Positions 1 to 13,282 of a stretch of 64,000 nt of DNA are shown one piece after another. Source of the DNA: Rhizobium sp. BT03. Its GTDB lineage: Bacteria > Pseudomonadota > Alphaproteobacteria > Rhizobiales > Rhizobiaceae. Under the pieces are notes generated by a model. The model was not told the origin of the DNA. It made no database searches and saw only the letters and a program-made list of their open reading frames with translations. Within the stretch, counting starts at the first letter, position 1, and every line of letters begins with the position of its first letter. Location: assembly GCF_030053155.1 (NCBI RefSeq), contig NZ_CP125640.1:310001-374000 (forward strand), written 5' to 3'. A program made the translations under genes and the position numbers.

Positions 1-126
1 CCGGGCTGAAAAGTCCCTTTTGGCCTCTTACATCAAGGGCAGGAATTTGCCCGACATCAGGGGCAAGAGAATTGCCCATGCGCTACAAGCTGCCGGACCT
101 TGGATCCGGCGAGATTGGAGAATGAA

Positions 127-1595
<1,469 letters not shown>

Positions 1596-1596
<1 letters not shown>

Positions 1597-1967
1597 TGAC
1601 TTCCGCCGAGACTGTGACGCTCTTTCGACCGGTTGGACTGGAAGAACTAGAACTGATCAGGACGAGTAGCTGGAAGGCTTTTCCACCGCGTCTGCCGGAT
1701 CAGCCGATTTTCTATCCGGTGACGAACGAAGGCTATGCGGCGCAGATCGCCCGGGACTGGAACACGAAGACAGGATCGCGGCACGGTTACGTGACGCGTT
1801 TCGAGGTAAGGGCCGATTATGTTTCCCGTTTCGAACGCAAGGTCGTTGGCGGGCGTGAACATGAGGAGCTTTGGGTACCTGCGGAAGAGCTTGAAGAGTT
1901 CAACCGTAATATCGTCGGATCAATCACCGTGACCCAAAAGTTCCTGCCCACTGATAAGACGAACTGA
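1596..1967 (+). CDS. small uncharacterised protein inside the suf operon
   Basis: This 123-residue protein starts inside the sufB stop codon (TGATG overlap), so it is probably translationally coupled to sufB, and it ends about 65 bp before sufC. It contains the phrases PPRLPDQPIFYPV, DWNTKTGSRHGYVTRFEV and GGREHEELWVPAEELEEFN. It has no signal peptide and no membrane segment. I recall similar small proteins in other bacteria carrying an 'ADP-ribosylation/crystallin J1' label, which is an annotation habit and not a demonstrated activity. It is not a known SUF subunit. No function is assigned. Confidence 0.85.
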
Positions 1968-2032
1968 AAGCCGATAGGCACGTTTGAATGGCTCGCGCGG
2001 ATATGCGGGCCGAACACGTTAGGAAGACAAAG

Positions 2033-2788
2033 ATGCTTGAAATCAGAAACCTCCATGCCCGCATTGCCGAAGACGGCACCGAGATCATTCGTGGCCTGAA
2101 CCTGACGGTGAAGGCCGGCGAAGTTGCCGCGATCATGGGGCCGAACGGCTCCGGCAAGTCGACGCTCTCCTATGTGCTGTCTGGCCGCAGCGATTATGAA
2201 GTCACCGAGGGCGACATTCTCTATAATGGCGAGAGCATTCTTGAGCTCGATCCGGCCGAACGCGCCGCCAAGGGCGTCTTCCTCGCCTTCCAGTATCCTG
2301 TGGAAATTCCGGGTGTCGCCACCATGCAGTTCCTGAAGGTGGCGATGAACGAGCAGCGCAAGGCGCGCGGCGAGGACGAACTGACGACGCCGGATTTCAT
2401 GCGCCGGGTCAAGGATGCTGCCGGCAAATTGCAGATCAACACCGAGATGCTGAAGCGGCCGCTCAATGTCGGCTTCTCCGGCGGCGAGAAGAAGCGCGCC
2501 GAGATCCTGCAGATGGCGCTGCTGGAGCCGAAGCTCTGCGTGCTCGACGAAACCGATTCCGGCCTTGACATCGACGCGCTGAAGATCGTTGCCGACGGCG
2601 TCAATGCGTTGCGTTCGCCGGATCGCGCCGTCGTCGTCATCACCCACTATCAGCGCCTGCTCGACTATATCGTGCCGGATACCGTCCACGTGCTCTACAA
2701 GGGCCAGGTGATCAAGTCTGGCGACAAGACGCTGGCGCATGAGCTTGAGGCCAACGGCTATGCCGACATCATCGGCGCGGCGGCCTGA
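2033..2788 (+). CDS. sufC: Fe-S assembly ATPase SufC
   Basis: SufC is the cytosolic ABC-type ATPase that drives the SufBC2D scaffold. The 251-residue protein has Walker A GPNGSGKST near residue 37, the signature region NVGFSGGEKKRAEILQ, Walker B LCVLDETDSGLD and a switch histidine in VVVITHYQRLLDYI. The lack of membrane partners and the SGGEKKR signature are typical of SufC. The ATG at 2033 follows an AGGAAG at 2021-2026; open frame continues upstream but without support for an earlier start. Confidence 0.97.
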   Translation: MLEIRNLHARIAEDGTEIIRGLNLTVKAGEVAAIMGPNGSGKSTLSYVLSGRSDYEVTEGDILYNGESILELDPAERAAKGVFLAFQYPVEIPGVATMQFLKVAMNEQRKARGEDELTTPDFMRRVKDAAGKLQINTEMLKRPLNVGFSGGEKKRAEILQMALLEPKLCVLDETDSGLDIDALKIVADGVNALRSPDRAVVVITHYQRLLDYIVPDTVHVLYKGQVIKSGDKTLAHELEANGYADIIGAAA

Positions 2789-2812
2789 TCTCGGGTGGAA
2801 AGGACGACGTCC

Positions 2813-4087
2813 ATGAACATGCAGACGACGAGCCGCCTGACCGCGGCGGAAACTGCGCTGATCGAGGCCTTCAACCATCAGATCGGCGATCTGCCGGGCA
2901 ATGGCGCGGTGACGGCGCTGCGCGACCGGCTTCTCGATGATCTGAAGAAGGCCGGCCTGCCGACGCGCCGCATCGAAGCCTGGCACTACACCGATCTGAA
3001 AAACCTGCTGCGCACATTGCCGCCGCAGGTCGGTGACGCCGGCTCCGACGCGCTTGAGCCGCTTGTCGACGGCTCTACGGTGCTGGCGGTGATCCAGGGT
3101 CATGCCAACCAGAAGGCTGCCGCCGACGGTCTTGGCGTTTCGGCCTATAGCGAACATCTGCTCGACGGCTCCGCCGCGGACGGCCTCGATGCGCTCGGCA
3201 GCGACGACGCGGTCGGCCGCATCAACGGCAGCTTCGTGCGCGACGGTTATGTCGTCGACGTGCCCGCCGAGACCGAGCTTGACGCTCCGCTCGAAATCCA
3301 GTTCCTCCATGCTGGCGGGCAAGCGCATACACGTCTTCCCGTTGCCTTCGGCGCCGGTGTCAAGGCAACCGTCATCGAACGTCACCGTGCGGTGACCGGC
3401 GATGCGGCGCTGGTGTCTCATGTCAGTGACATCGCAGTCGGCGAGGGTGCCGAGCTGACCTGGATCATCCTGCAGCAGCAGGGGGCCGAGGATACGCATC
3501 TCGGCCAGATCCGCATCGATCTCGGTGCTGATGCGAAGCTTCGCTTGTTCGTCATCAACGCCGGCGGCAAGCTGGTGCGCCAGGAACTGCATATCAAGGT
3601 AACGGGCGAGGGCGCGGATCTGACGCTGCGCGGCATCAACCTGCTCGGCGCTGACAGCCATACCGACGTGACGATGGTGCTCGGCCACGATGTGCCGCAT
3701 ACCGGCTCGACCGAAGTGATCCGCAACGTCGTCTTCGACCGCGCCAAGGGTGTCTTCCAGGGCATGATCAGGGTTGCGCCCGACGCGCAGAAGACCGATG
3801 CCAAGATGGCCTGCAACACGCTGCTGATGTCCGACGACGCCGAGTTCTCGGTCAAGCCCGAGCTCGAAATCTTCGCCGACGACGTGCAGTGCGGCCATGG
3901 GGCGACGGTGACCGATATCGACGCCAACCATCTTTATTACCTGATGGCGCGCGGCATTCCGGAGAACAAGGCGCGGGCGATGCTCGTCAACGCTTTCGTC
4001 GCCGAGATCGTCGAGGAACTGGAAGACGAGGCCCTGGTCGAAGCGCTGGAAGGCGTGATTTCGGCCTGGCTCGAAAAGCACGCCTGA
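2813..4087 (+). CDS. sufD: Fe-S cluster assembly protein SufD
   Basis: SufD is the SufB paralogue that completes the SufBC2D scaffold and is linked to iron acquisition. The 424-residue product has the N-terminal helical region (RIEAWHYTDLKNLL), a beta-helix core and the C-terminal block with CGHGATVTDIDANHLYYLMARGIP, which matches the SufB/SufD C-terminal signature. It begins 24 bp after sufC and ends 12 bp before sufS, so the genes are surely co-transcribed. The start at 2813 follows GGAAAGGACG; an ATG at 2795 is the alternative. Confidence 0.95.
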   Translation: MNMQTTSRLTAAETALIEAFNHQIGDLPGNGAVTALRDRLLDDLKKAGLPTRRIEAWHYTDLKNLLRTLPPQVGDAGSDALEPLVDGSTVLAVIQGHANQKAAADGLGVSAYSEHLLDGSAADGLDALGSDDAVGRINGSFVRDGYVVDVPAETELDAPLEIQFLHAGGQAHTRLPVAFGAGVKATVIERHRAVTGDAALVSHVSDIAVGEGAELTWIILQQQGAEDTHLGQIRIDLGADAKLRLFVINAGGKLVRQELHIKVTGEGADLTLRGINLLGADSHTDVTMVLGHDVPHTGSTEVIRNVVFDRAKGVFQGMIRVAPDAQKTDAKMACNTLLMSDDAEFSVKPELEIFADDVQCGHGATVTDIDANHLYYLMARGIPENKARAMLVNAFVAEIVEELEDEALVEALEGVISAWLEKHA

Positions 4088-4099
4088 TCGGATATAGCA

Positions 4100-5341
4100 A
4101 TGGACAAGATCGTGCCGGCCACGCCATACGATGTCGAAGCCATCCGCCGGGATTTTCCGATCCTGGCGGAGAAGGTGCACGGCAAGCCGCTGGTCTATCT
4201 CGATAACGGCGCCTCGGCGCAGAAGCCGCAGGTGGTGATCGACGCCATCTCGCATGCGTATTCGCATGAATATGCCAATGTGCATCGCGGATTGCACTAT
4301 CTCTCCAATGCCGCGACCGATGCTTATGAGGCGGCGCGCGAGAAGGTGCGCCGTTTTCTCAATGCGCCTTCGGTCGATGACATCGTCTTCACCAAGAATT
4401 CGACAGAGGCGATCAACACCGTCGCCTATGGCTGGGGCATGCCTGAGATCGGCGAAGGCGACGAGATCGCCCTGACGATCATGGAGCACCACTCCAACAT
4501 CGTGCCCTGGCACTTCATCCGCGAGCGGCAGGGTGCCAAACTGGTCTGGGTGCCTGTGGACGATGAGGGCGCCTTTCATATCGAGGACTTTGAGAAGAGC
4601 CTGACGGAGCGCACCAAGCTCGTCGCCATCACCCATATGTCGAATGCGCTCGGCACGATCGTTCCCGTCAAAGAGGTCTGCCGCATTGCGCATGAGCGCG
4701 GCATTCCGGTCTTGATCGACGGCAGCCAGGGTGCGGTGCACCTGCCTGTGGATGTGCAGGACATCGATTGCGACTGGTATGTGATGACCGGCCACAAGCT
4801 CTACGGCCCATCCGGAATCGGCGTGCTCTACGGAAAGAAGGAGCGGCTTTCGCAGATGCGCCCGTTCCAGGGCGGCGGGGAGATGATCTTCGAAGTTGCC
4901 GAAGATGCGGTCACCTACAATGATCCGCCGCATCGCTTCGAGGCCGGCACGCCGCCGATCGTCCAGGCGATCGGGCTCGGCTATGCGCTCGACTACATGG
5001 AGAAGGTCGGCCGCGAGGCGATCGCCCGGCATGAGGCCGATCTTGCCGCCTACGCGGTGGAACGGCTGAAATCGGTCAATTCGCTGCGTGTGTTCGGAAC
5101 GGCGCCCGACAAGGGCAGCATCTTTTCCTTCGAGCTTGCCGGCATCCATGCTCATGACGTCTCGATGGTGATCGACCGCCAGGGCGTTGCGGTGCGAGCC
5201 GGCACGCATTGCGCCATGCCGCTCTTGAAACGCTTCGGCGTCACCTCCACATGCCGTGCATCCTTCGGCATGTACAATACCCGCGCCGAGGTCGATGCCC
5301 TGGCCGATGCGCTTGAATATGCGCGCAAGTTCTTTGCTTGA
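4100..5341 (+). CDS. sufS: cysteine desulfurase SufS
   Basis: SufS is a PLP enzyme that removes sulphur from cysteine and supplies persulphide sulphur to SufBCD. The 413-residue protein has the PLP-lysine motif TGHKLYGPSGIGVLYGK near residue 230 and the catalytic cysteine in RAGTHCAMPLLKRFG near residue 373, which marks it as a group II (SufS/CsdA) desulfurase. It lies between sufD and the DUF59 gene. No sufE is visible in the window, so the sulphur-acceptor partner must be encoded elsewhere or be absent. Confidence 0.96.
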   Translation: MDKIVPATPYDVEAIRRDFPILAEKVHGKPLVYLDNGASAQKPQVVIDAISHAYSHEYANVHRGLHYLSNAATDAYEAAREKVRRFLNAPSVDDIVFTKNSTEAINTVAYGWGMPEIGEGDEIALTIMEHHSNIVPWHFIRERQGAKLVWVPVDDEGAFHIEDFEKSLTERTKLVAITHMSNALGTIVPVKEVCRIAHERGIPVLIDGSQGAVHLPVDVQDIDCDWYVMTGHKLYGPSGIGVLYGKKERLSQMRPFQGGGEMIFEVAEDAVTYNDPPHRFEAGTPPIVQAIGLGYALDYMEKVGREAIARHEADLAAYAVERLKSVNSLRVFGTAPDKGSIFSFELAGIHAHDVSMVIDRQGVAVRAGTHCAMPLLKRFGVTSTCRASFGMYNTRAEVDALADALEYARKFFA

Positions 5342-5353
5342 GGAGTGTCCGTG

Positions 5354-5734
5354 ATGAGCCTGGACGAAAGCGAACAGAAGATCGACGTGCGCGAAGGCAT
5401 CGTGCATTCCAGCATTCCGGCCGATGAGCTGGCGCGGCTCAGCGACGACGTCATCAGCGCGCTGAAGACCGTCTACGATCCGGAAATTCCGGCCGACATC
5501 TTCGAACTCGGTCTGATCTACAAGATCGACATCGAGGACGACAGGATGGTGAAGATCATGATGACGCTGACCGCGCCCGGCTGCCCGGTGGCCGGCGAGA
5601 TGCCCGGCTGGGTGGAGAATGCCGTCGGCGCCGTCGAAGGCGTGTCCGGCGTCGAAGTTGCAATGACCTTCGATCCGCCGTGGACGCCTGATCGCATGTC
5701 CGAAGAGGCGCAGGTCGCAGTTGGTTGGTATTGA
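5354..5734 (+). CDS. SUF system assembly protein, DUF59/MIP18 family (SufT-like)
   Basis: The 126-residue product is a DUF59 (MIP18-like) domain protein. DUF59 proteins assist Fe-S cluster maturation or carriage. Visible family features are VYDPEIPADIFELGLIYKI and the cysteine motif MTLTAPGCPVAGEMP. It has an N-terminal extension of about 30 residues before the domain. An AGGAG at 5341-5345, touching the end of sufS, sits well for the ATG at 5354; a GTG at 5345 overlaps that site and is unlikely. It belongs to the suf operon. Confidence 0.93.
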   Translation: MSLDESEQKIDVREGIVHSSIPADELARLSDDVISALKTVYDPEIPADIFELGLIYKIDIEDDRMVKIMMTLTAPGCPVAGEMPGWVENAVGAVEGVSGVEVAMTFDPPWTPDRMSEEAQVAVGWY

Positions 5735-5845
5735 GGCGGCTGGTACTGATACAGTACCGTGGTATTGATCCGTTTACCTCAGGCGACTACATTTGAATCA
5801 CGAAGCACCGGATCTTGACCCCGGTTGCGGAAGGAGATGAAGCCG

Positions 5846-6238
5846 ATGGGCTTTGCAGTGATGAGCATGACGGACGGGGCCGCGGCCCGCGTCAGGGCGA
5901 TCGTCGAAAATTCCGGGTCGGAAGCCAAGGGCGTTCGCGTCGGCATCAAGAAGGGCGGCTGCGCCGGGATGGAATACACCATCGACCTGGTGACCGAGCC
6001 GAATGCCAAGGACGACCTGATCGAGCGCGACGGCGCCAGGGTCTGGGTCGAACCCTCGGCCGTACTCTATCTGCTCGGCACCGAAATGGGCTTCGAGCAG
6101 ACGACGCTGCGCTCCGGTTTTACCTTCACCAACCCGAACCAGACATCGGCCTGCGGCTGCGGCGAATCCGTCGAACTGAAACCCGCCGATCTCGCGGCCC
6201 TTGCCGCGCAGCGCCAAAGCGAGCCGGCGCATTCTTGA
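5846..6238 (+). CDS. sufA: A-type Fe-S carrier SufA/HesB-like
   Basis: A-type carrier proteins accept a cluster from the scaffold and pass it to apo-proteins. The 130-residue product has the three conserved cysteines in GGCAGMEY and SACGCGES, in the usual spacing for SufA/IscA/ErpA. AAGGAG at 5831-5836 supports the ATG at 5846 over the in-frame ATG at 5837. It is 111 bp downstream of the DUF59 gene, a wider gap than between the other suf genes, so it may also have its own promoter. By context it is SufA. Confidence 0.92.
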   Translation: MGFAVMSMTDGAAARVRAIVENSGSEAKGVRVGIKKGGCAGMEYTIDLVTEPNAKDDLIERDGARVWVEPSAVLYLLGTEMGFEQTTLRSGFTFTNPNQTSACGCGESVELKPADLAALAAQRQSEPAHS

Positions 6239-6442
6239 CGCCATTTCGCACGGCTTGGCTGAAATTACCCGCTCACCGTTCCTCATAAGTCGGTTTGGCT
6301 CCATTAATATCGCGGTTTTCTGGTTATGGATGAGCAAAACGAGGCGCAGGACGGCTGATTTCGCGGCGGTCGAGGCCAGTACGCAGATCGGCATAGGTGA
6401 TGCGAAACCGAGTTGTAACAACCACGACCTTGAGAGTCGTCC

Positions 6443-6748
6443 TCAGTCGCGCTTGATGCTCATCAGCATTTCCCACATGTCGGCGCCGGTCTCGAAGACC
6501 GTGGCATTTGACTTGTAGCTCTGTTCGGCTTCGATGAGATCGGTCAGTTCGGTGGCCGGATCGACATCCGATGCCGTCGGGCTGACGGTCGCCAGGACGC
6601 CGCCTGATGCGACTGAAGTGAGGCTGGTGTTCAGCCTGGCATAACCTGATGTGCTGCTGTTTGCGACGTTGTCGGCGATCGCGCCTATCCGCGTCGTCTG
6701 CGCCCGCATTCCCGAAAGAGCAGTGTTCGTGATGCCTGATATGCTCAT
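6443..6748 (-). CDS. flagellar rod/hook-family protein, FlgB/FlgC-like, isolated
   Basis: The 101-residue protein resembles the termini of flagellar axial proteins. The N-terminus has ALSGMRAQTTRIGAIADNVANSSTSGYAR, the 'ANxxTxGY' motif of rod and hook proteins. The C-terminus has TELTDLIEAEQSYKSNATVFETGADMWEMLMSI, like FlgC. The length is well short of FlgC (about 135-140 residues) and the central domain is missing. No other flagellar gene is nearby. It may be a minor paralogue rather than a rod subunit. The ATG at 6748 follows a GGGGGAAA stretch. Confidence 0.75.
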   Translation of the reverse strand: MSISGITNTALSGMRAQTTRIGAIADNVANSSTSGYARLNTSLTSVASGGVLATVSPTASDVDPATELTDLIEAEQSYKSNATVFETGADMWEMLMSIKRD

Positions 6749-6886
6749 CAGCCGTTTCCCCCGAACTGGATGATCGTCTTTTACCTGCAAGGATTTAGAG
6801 AATGCTGAAGGCGTTGCCTTAGCAAAGACCTACAGGAGTGCGCCCTGCCATTCCATCTGTTCCGGATTGGCACGGAACCAGCCTCG

Positions 6887-7924
6887 CTAGCGCGACGCTA
6901 CCCAATCGTGCCAGTCGCTTTCGTTGCCGTTGAAGACGTTGAGATCAATCTTGCCGTCGACGCCGTCGGAAAGGCCGGAGCCGGAATATTGCCAGAACAG
7001 CCATTTGCGGCCTGGGTAGACCTTGGAGGGATGGGCTGCCACCGAGCGCAGCCAGAAGGGATAGTTGAGCATCTGGCCCTTCAAATTGTCGCGGTAGAAG
7101 TCCGGCGCGGTGTAGATGATCGGGCGCTGGCCGTAATGGCGCTCCAGCTTGTCCATGAAGACCTGCATCTTTTCCCGGACACGGGCGGGGGAAATGCGCC
7201 GCTTGCAGCTCGATTCGCCGTTCCATTCGACATCGATGACTGGCGGAAGCGCGTTTGCTTCTCTCGGCACGTTGCGGATGAACCAGTCGGCCTGTTCGCC
7301 TGCCGTCCGGCACCAGTAGAAGAAGTGATAGGCGCCGTGTTTCAGGCCGGCTTCCTTGGCCCGGCGCCAGTTCTTTCTGAACATCGGATCGAGGTGATCG
7401 CCGCCGTCCGTCGCCTTGATGTAGACGAAGTTCGCGCCCTGCCGGCGCAAGGTATCCCAGTCGATTTCACCCTGCCAGCGCGATACATCGACGCCGTGCA
7501 CGGCAAGCTTTCTCGGCGAAGTGGAACCAAAATTGATCGGCTTGGCGTCGCGGAAGCGGTGGCTGTAGATCTGTCCGCGTGACGGCGATTTCCTGCTGGC
7601 ATCGGGGTCGGCTTCCGGGTTGGCGGGCATCAGCATCGCCACCGGTCTTTCCGTCGGCATCGGCATGCCGACCGGCCTGTCGGCGGGCACGAGCGCCTCA
7701 GGTTCGGGAACCGGCCCGGTCCAGCTCAACGCTTCCTGCGGCGCGCTTGTTTGTGGCGTGTCGCCGACGGCGGCGGCCGGTATCGGGCCGCTCGGCTTGG
7801 TGATTGCATTGGTTGTTTCCGCCGACGGGACAGGCGTGAGCACATCTTCGGCCCCGGAACTGGCGGCGCATCCGGACAGGACCAGGGCGGCAAGGAGGAT
7901 TGCTGGCAAAGCCGATGGACGCAT
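6887..7924 (-). CDS. GH25 lysozyme-like lipoprotein
   Basis: The 345-residue product starts with a lipoprotein signal (AILLAALVLSGCAAS, lipobox LSGC), then a Pro-rich linker of about 100 residues, then a glycosyl hydrolase family 25 domain. The domain shows HGVDVSRWQGEIDWDTL, FVYIKATDG and VIDVEWNG, which hold the expected catalytic Asp and Glu residues. Such enzymes cleave the glycan strand of peptidoglycan; the lipid anchor places it in the periplasm. The start at 7924 was chosen for the signal peptide; the frame stays open to 8209 with no signal-like sequence. Confidence 0.9.
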   Translation of the reverse strand: MRPSALPAILLAALVLSGCAASSGAEDVLTPVPSAETTNAITKPSGPIPAAAVGDTPQTSAPQEALSWTGPVPEPEALVPADRPVGMPMPTERPVAMLMPANPEADPDASRKSPSRGQIYSHRFRDAKPINFGSTSPRKLAVHGVDVSRWQGEIDWDTLRRQGANFVYIKATDGGDHLDPMFRKNWRRAKEAGLKHGAYHFFYWCRTAGEQADWFIRNVPREANALPPVIDVEWNGESSCKRRISPARVREKMQVFMDKLERHYGQRPIIYTAPDFYRDNLKGQMLNYPFWLRSVAAHPSKVYPGRKWLFWQYSGSGLSDGVDGKIDLNVFNGNESDWHDWVASR

Positions 7925-8112
7925 GAGAACCTGCACGCAAAACAAAAGGTCGGCGGCAATATTCCCGCTGGAGAAAACCCGCCCATTTTCAATTGCTAAC
8001 AGAGACTTGCTAAGAAAGGTTAAATTTGATCCTTGCGCCGCGAAAGCGGGGATTGCTCTGTCCTTCAGGCCGAGCCTGCGGGCCTGGGGATATATGCCGC
8101 AGCGTCGCGATT

Positions 8113-8163
8113 CCCTCTTCTCCCCATCGGGGAGAAGGTGCCCGTAGGGCGGATGAGGGGGCC
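8113..8163. repeat. palindromic intergenic repeat, copy 1
   Basis: This roughly 50-bp element starts CCCTCTTCTCCCC and contains the hairpin CTCCCCATCGGGGAG. An inverted, about 90 percent identical copy lies at 8279-8327. The pair resembles the intergenic palindromes common in Rhizobium (RIME-like). It sits in the otherwise gene-free 7925-8486 interval upstream of the GH25 gene. Confidence 0.75.
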
Positions 8164-8278
8164 GGCAATGCCGGTCTTCCTCACAATATTCACCAGGCTT
8201 CGACCGCATTAGTATGGTCTTGACCCTGTTTCGGACACTTCGCGATGAGTAGATAATCGCGGGACTGGTGTGCCGCGT

Positions 8279-8327
8279 GGCCCCCTCATCCGCCTGCCGG
8301 CACCTTCTCCCCGCTGGGGAGAAGAGA
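8279..8327. repeat. palindromic intergenic repeat, inverted copy 2
   Basis: This is the inverted counterpart of the element at 8113-8163. It has the same CTCCCC-GGGGAG hairpin and the same GGCGGATGAGGGGG tail on the minus strand. The two copies flank about 115 bp of unique sequence, so the whole 8113-8327 stretch could fold into a long stem. Confidence 0.75.
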
Positions 8328-8445
8328 ATATTGCCGCGTCGTCTACGTTCCTCGCTAATTCTTGCCGGGCACCGTCAGCGCGAACCGGGCGGCCCCGGCT
8401 CAAGGGCGAGAGTGACGCGGGATTAAAGACGAGGTGTCACAAGCT

Positions 8446-8473
8446 GAGCCCCTCCCAATTCGTGGAAGGGGCT
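8446..8473 (-). terminator. inverted repeat after gcvP, possible terminator
   Basis: GAGCCCCT and AGGGGCTC form an 8-bp stem with a roughly 12-base loop, starting 14 bp after the gcvP stop codon. No T-run follows, so termination is inferred from position only. Confidence 0.45.
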
Positions 8474-8486
8474 CGCCGAATGCATA

Positions 8487-11350
<2,864 letters not shown>

Positions 11351-11351
<1 letters not shown>

Positions 11352-11713
11352 TACGCTGTGAGCTCCTTATAGGCGGCCTCGTCGAGCAGGCCGTCGGCAT
11401 CCGCGGGATTGGCAAGCTTCAGCTTGAAGAGCCAGCCCGACCCTTGAGGATCGGAGTTGACCAGCGACGGATCCGCAACGATGGCCGGATTGACCTCGGT
11501 GATCTCGCCGTCGAGCGGACAATAGACGTCGGACGCCGCCTTGACGGATTCAACGGTCGCCGCATTGCCGTTCTTGGAGAAGGTTGCGCCGACTTCCGGC
11601 AGTTCGACGAAAACCAGGTCGCCGAGCTGATCGACGGCATAGTTGGTGATGCCGACCGTCGCAACGCCGCCTTCGATCTGCAGCCATTCGTGTTCTTCGG
11701 TAAATTTCAACAT
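11351..11713 (-). CDS. gcvH: glycine cleavage system H protein
   Basis: GcvH is the small lipoyl-carrier protein that shuttles the aminomethyl intermediate between P, T and L proteins. The 120-residue product has the lipoylation motif [13 protein letters not shown] with the target lysine near residue 61. It is between gcvT (23 bp upstream) and gcvP (one-base overlap). LipB, which supplies the octanoyl group for such domains, is encoded at 27778. Confidence 0.97.
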
Positions 11714-11736
11714 TGTTCGTCCTCTCTGGAAAAGGT

Positions 11737-12873
11737 TTAGCGTTTGTAAGTCGGTGTGACGAAGGGCAGGGCGCTGACGGTGATCGGCAGATATTTGCCG
11801 CGCACCTCGGCGTAGACGAGCGTGCCGGCCGCAGCATGGGAGACCGGTACGTAGCCCATGGCGACGGGGCCTTCGACGCTGGGGCCGAAGCCGCCGGAGG
11901 TGACTTCGCCGATTTCGACCTTGCCTTCGGCATCGGCATAGAGCTTGGCATGGCCGCGCACCGGCGCCTTTCCCTCAGGCTTCAGGCCGACGCGGCGGCG
12001 GGAGGCGCCGTTTTCGAGTTCGGAAAGGATGCGGCCGGAGCCCGGGAAGCCGCCGGCGCGCGCGCCGCCGGCGCGCCGCGCCTTTTGCATCGCCCATTCG
12101 AGCGCTGCCTCGACCGGCGAGGTGGTGGTGTCGATATCGTTGCCATAGAGGCAGAGGCCGGCTTCCAGGCGCAGCGAGTCGCGGGCGCCGAGGCCGATCG
12201 CCTGGACGTCGGGGTGCTCGAGCAGCCGCATGGTGACATCCACGGCCTTGTCTGCCGGAATCGAGATTTCGAAACCGTCCTCGCCGCTATAGCCGGAGCG
12301 CGAGACCAGACAGGAAACATCGTGCAGCCGGCAGTGGCGCACATCCATGAATTTCATCGCCGCGACATCGGCCCAGAGTTCGGCGAGAACCTCGACTGCG
12401 CGCGGTCCCTGCAGCGCGATCAGAGCGCGGTTCAGAAGGGTGATGTCGCACGTGTCGCCGATATGCGCCTGCAGATGGGCGAGGTCGGCCTCCTTGCAGG
12501 AAGCGTTGACGACGACAAAAAGATGGTCGTCGACATGGGTGATCATCAGATCGTCGAGAATGCAGCCGCTGTCGTCGGTGAAGAAGCCATAGCGCTGACG
12601 GCCTTCGGCAAGGCCCAGGATATCGACCGGCACCAGGCTTTCGAGCGCCAGCGCGGCATCCTCGTAGCTGCCGGATTTCGCCTTCACGATGACCTGGCCC
12701 ATATGGGAGACATCGAAGATGCCGGCTTCGGTGCGGGTATGAAGGTGCTCCTTCATCACGCCCGCCGGATATTGCACCGGCATGTCGTAACCGGCGAACG
12801 GCACCATGCGGGCGCCGAGCTGGAGATGCAGGGCATGCAGCGGGGTTTTCTTCAGGGCAGCAATATCGTCCAA
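11737..12873 (-). CDS. gcvT: aminomethyltransferase, T protein
   Basis: GcvT releases ammonia and transfers the methylene group to tetrahydrofolate. The 378-residue protein has the N-terminal motif [29 protein letters not shown] and [11 protein letters not shown], all typical. It is the first gene of the operon and lies about 68 bp downstream of the tandem glycine aptamers, which are expected to switch it on when glycine is high. Confidence 0.97.
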   Translation of the reverse strand: MDDIAALKKTPLHALHLQLGARMVPFAGYDMPVQYPAGVMKEHLHTRTEAGIFDVSHMGQVIVKAKSGSYEDAALALESLVPVDILGLAEGRQRYGFFTDDSGCILDDLMITHVDDHLFVVVNASCKEADLAHLQAHIGDTCDITLLNRALIALQGPRAVEVLAELWADVAAMKFMDVRHCRLHDVSCLVSRSGYSGEDGFEISIPADKAVDVTMRLLEHPDVQAIGLGARDSLRLEAGLCLYGNDIDTTTSPVEAALEWAMQKARRAGGARAGGFPGSGRILSELENGASRRRVGLKPEGKAPVRGHAKLYADAEGKVEIGEVTSGGFGPSVEGPVAMGYVPVSHAAAGTLVYAEVRGKYLPITVSALPFVTPTYKR

Positions 12874-12940
12874 AAGACGCCTCCGGGGTTTGCGCCTTCT
12901 TGCAAAGGCGCGGGCTCAAATCTGAAGGCGCGGCTGCGCA

Positions 12941-13115
12941 CTTCTCTCCTGAGCCCCCTCTGTCCTTGACGCCTGAGATTGTTATCCCTTCGGCGAGCGT
13001 TTCGAGAACGCTTCTCTCCAGAGTTCCGTCTGCCCCTTGCTGGTCCTTTGGCCTGAGAGTTTCCGGGGCGGTTGCTCCTTCGGCACCGGTGGCGACAAGC
13101 ACCGGATTCTCCCAA
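12941..13115 (-). promoter_or_regulatory. tandem glycine riboswitch upstream of gcvT
   Basis: On the minus strand this stretch carries two glycine aptamers in a row. The first (about 13115-13021) has GGAGAATCCGG, CGCCGAAGGAGC-like CACCGGTGCCGAAGGAGCAA and AACTCTCAGGCCAAAGGACC. The second (about 13020-12941) has GGAGAGAAGCG, CGCCGAAGGGATAACAATC and TCTCAGGCGTCAAGGACAG. Both keep the conserved GCCGAAGG and CTCAGGC-AAGGAC blocks. Tandem aptamers before gcvT are the classic arrangement and normally activate expression with glycine. Confidence 0.95.
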
Positions 13116-13282
13116 CAAGGTTGGCGCAATTATCCGGCGGCTGTGGCACTTGGCAAGCGGCAAATGTCGTTTGCGAGCAAATTTTTGTCGTCTTATTCCA
13201 ATCAGGGCTTGAGCTGCGGCAAATCTGCTTTTGCATTCGGGGGCGAAACCGGCTATCGCGGCTTGCTGTTGAAGGGGATCTC

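Noticed and set aside
1817..5407. Very long open frame on the minus strand across sufC, sufD and sufS
   Set aside because: It mirrors well-conserved suf genes on the plus strand; its translation has no family motifs and is Arg/His/Asp-rich, as expected of an antisense frame in high-GC coding DNA.
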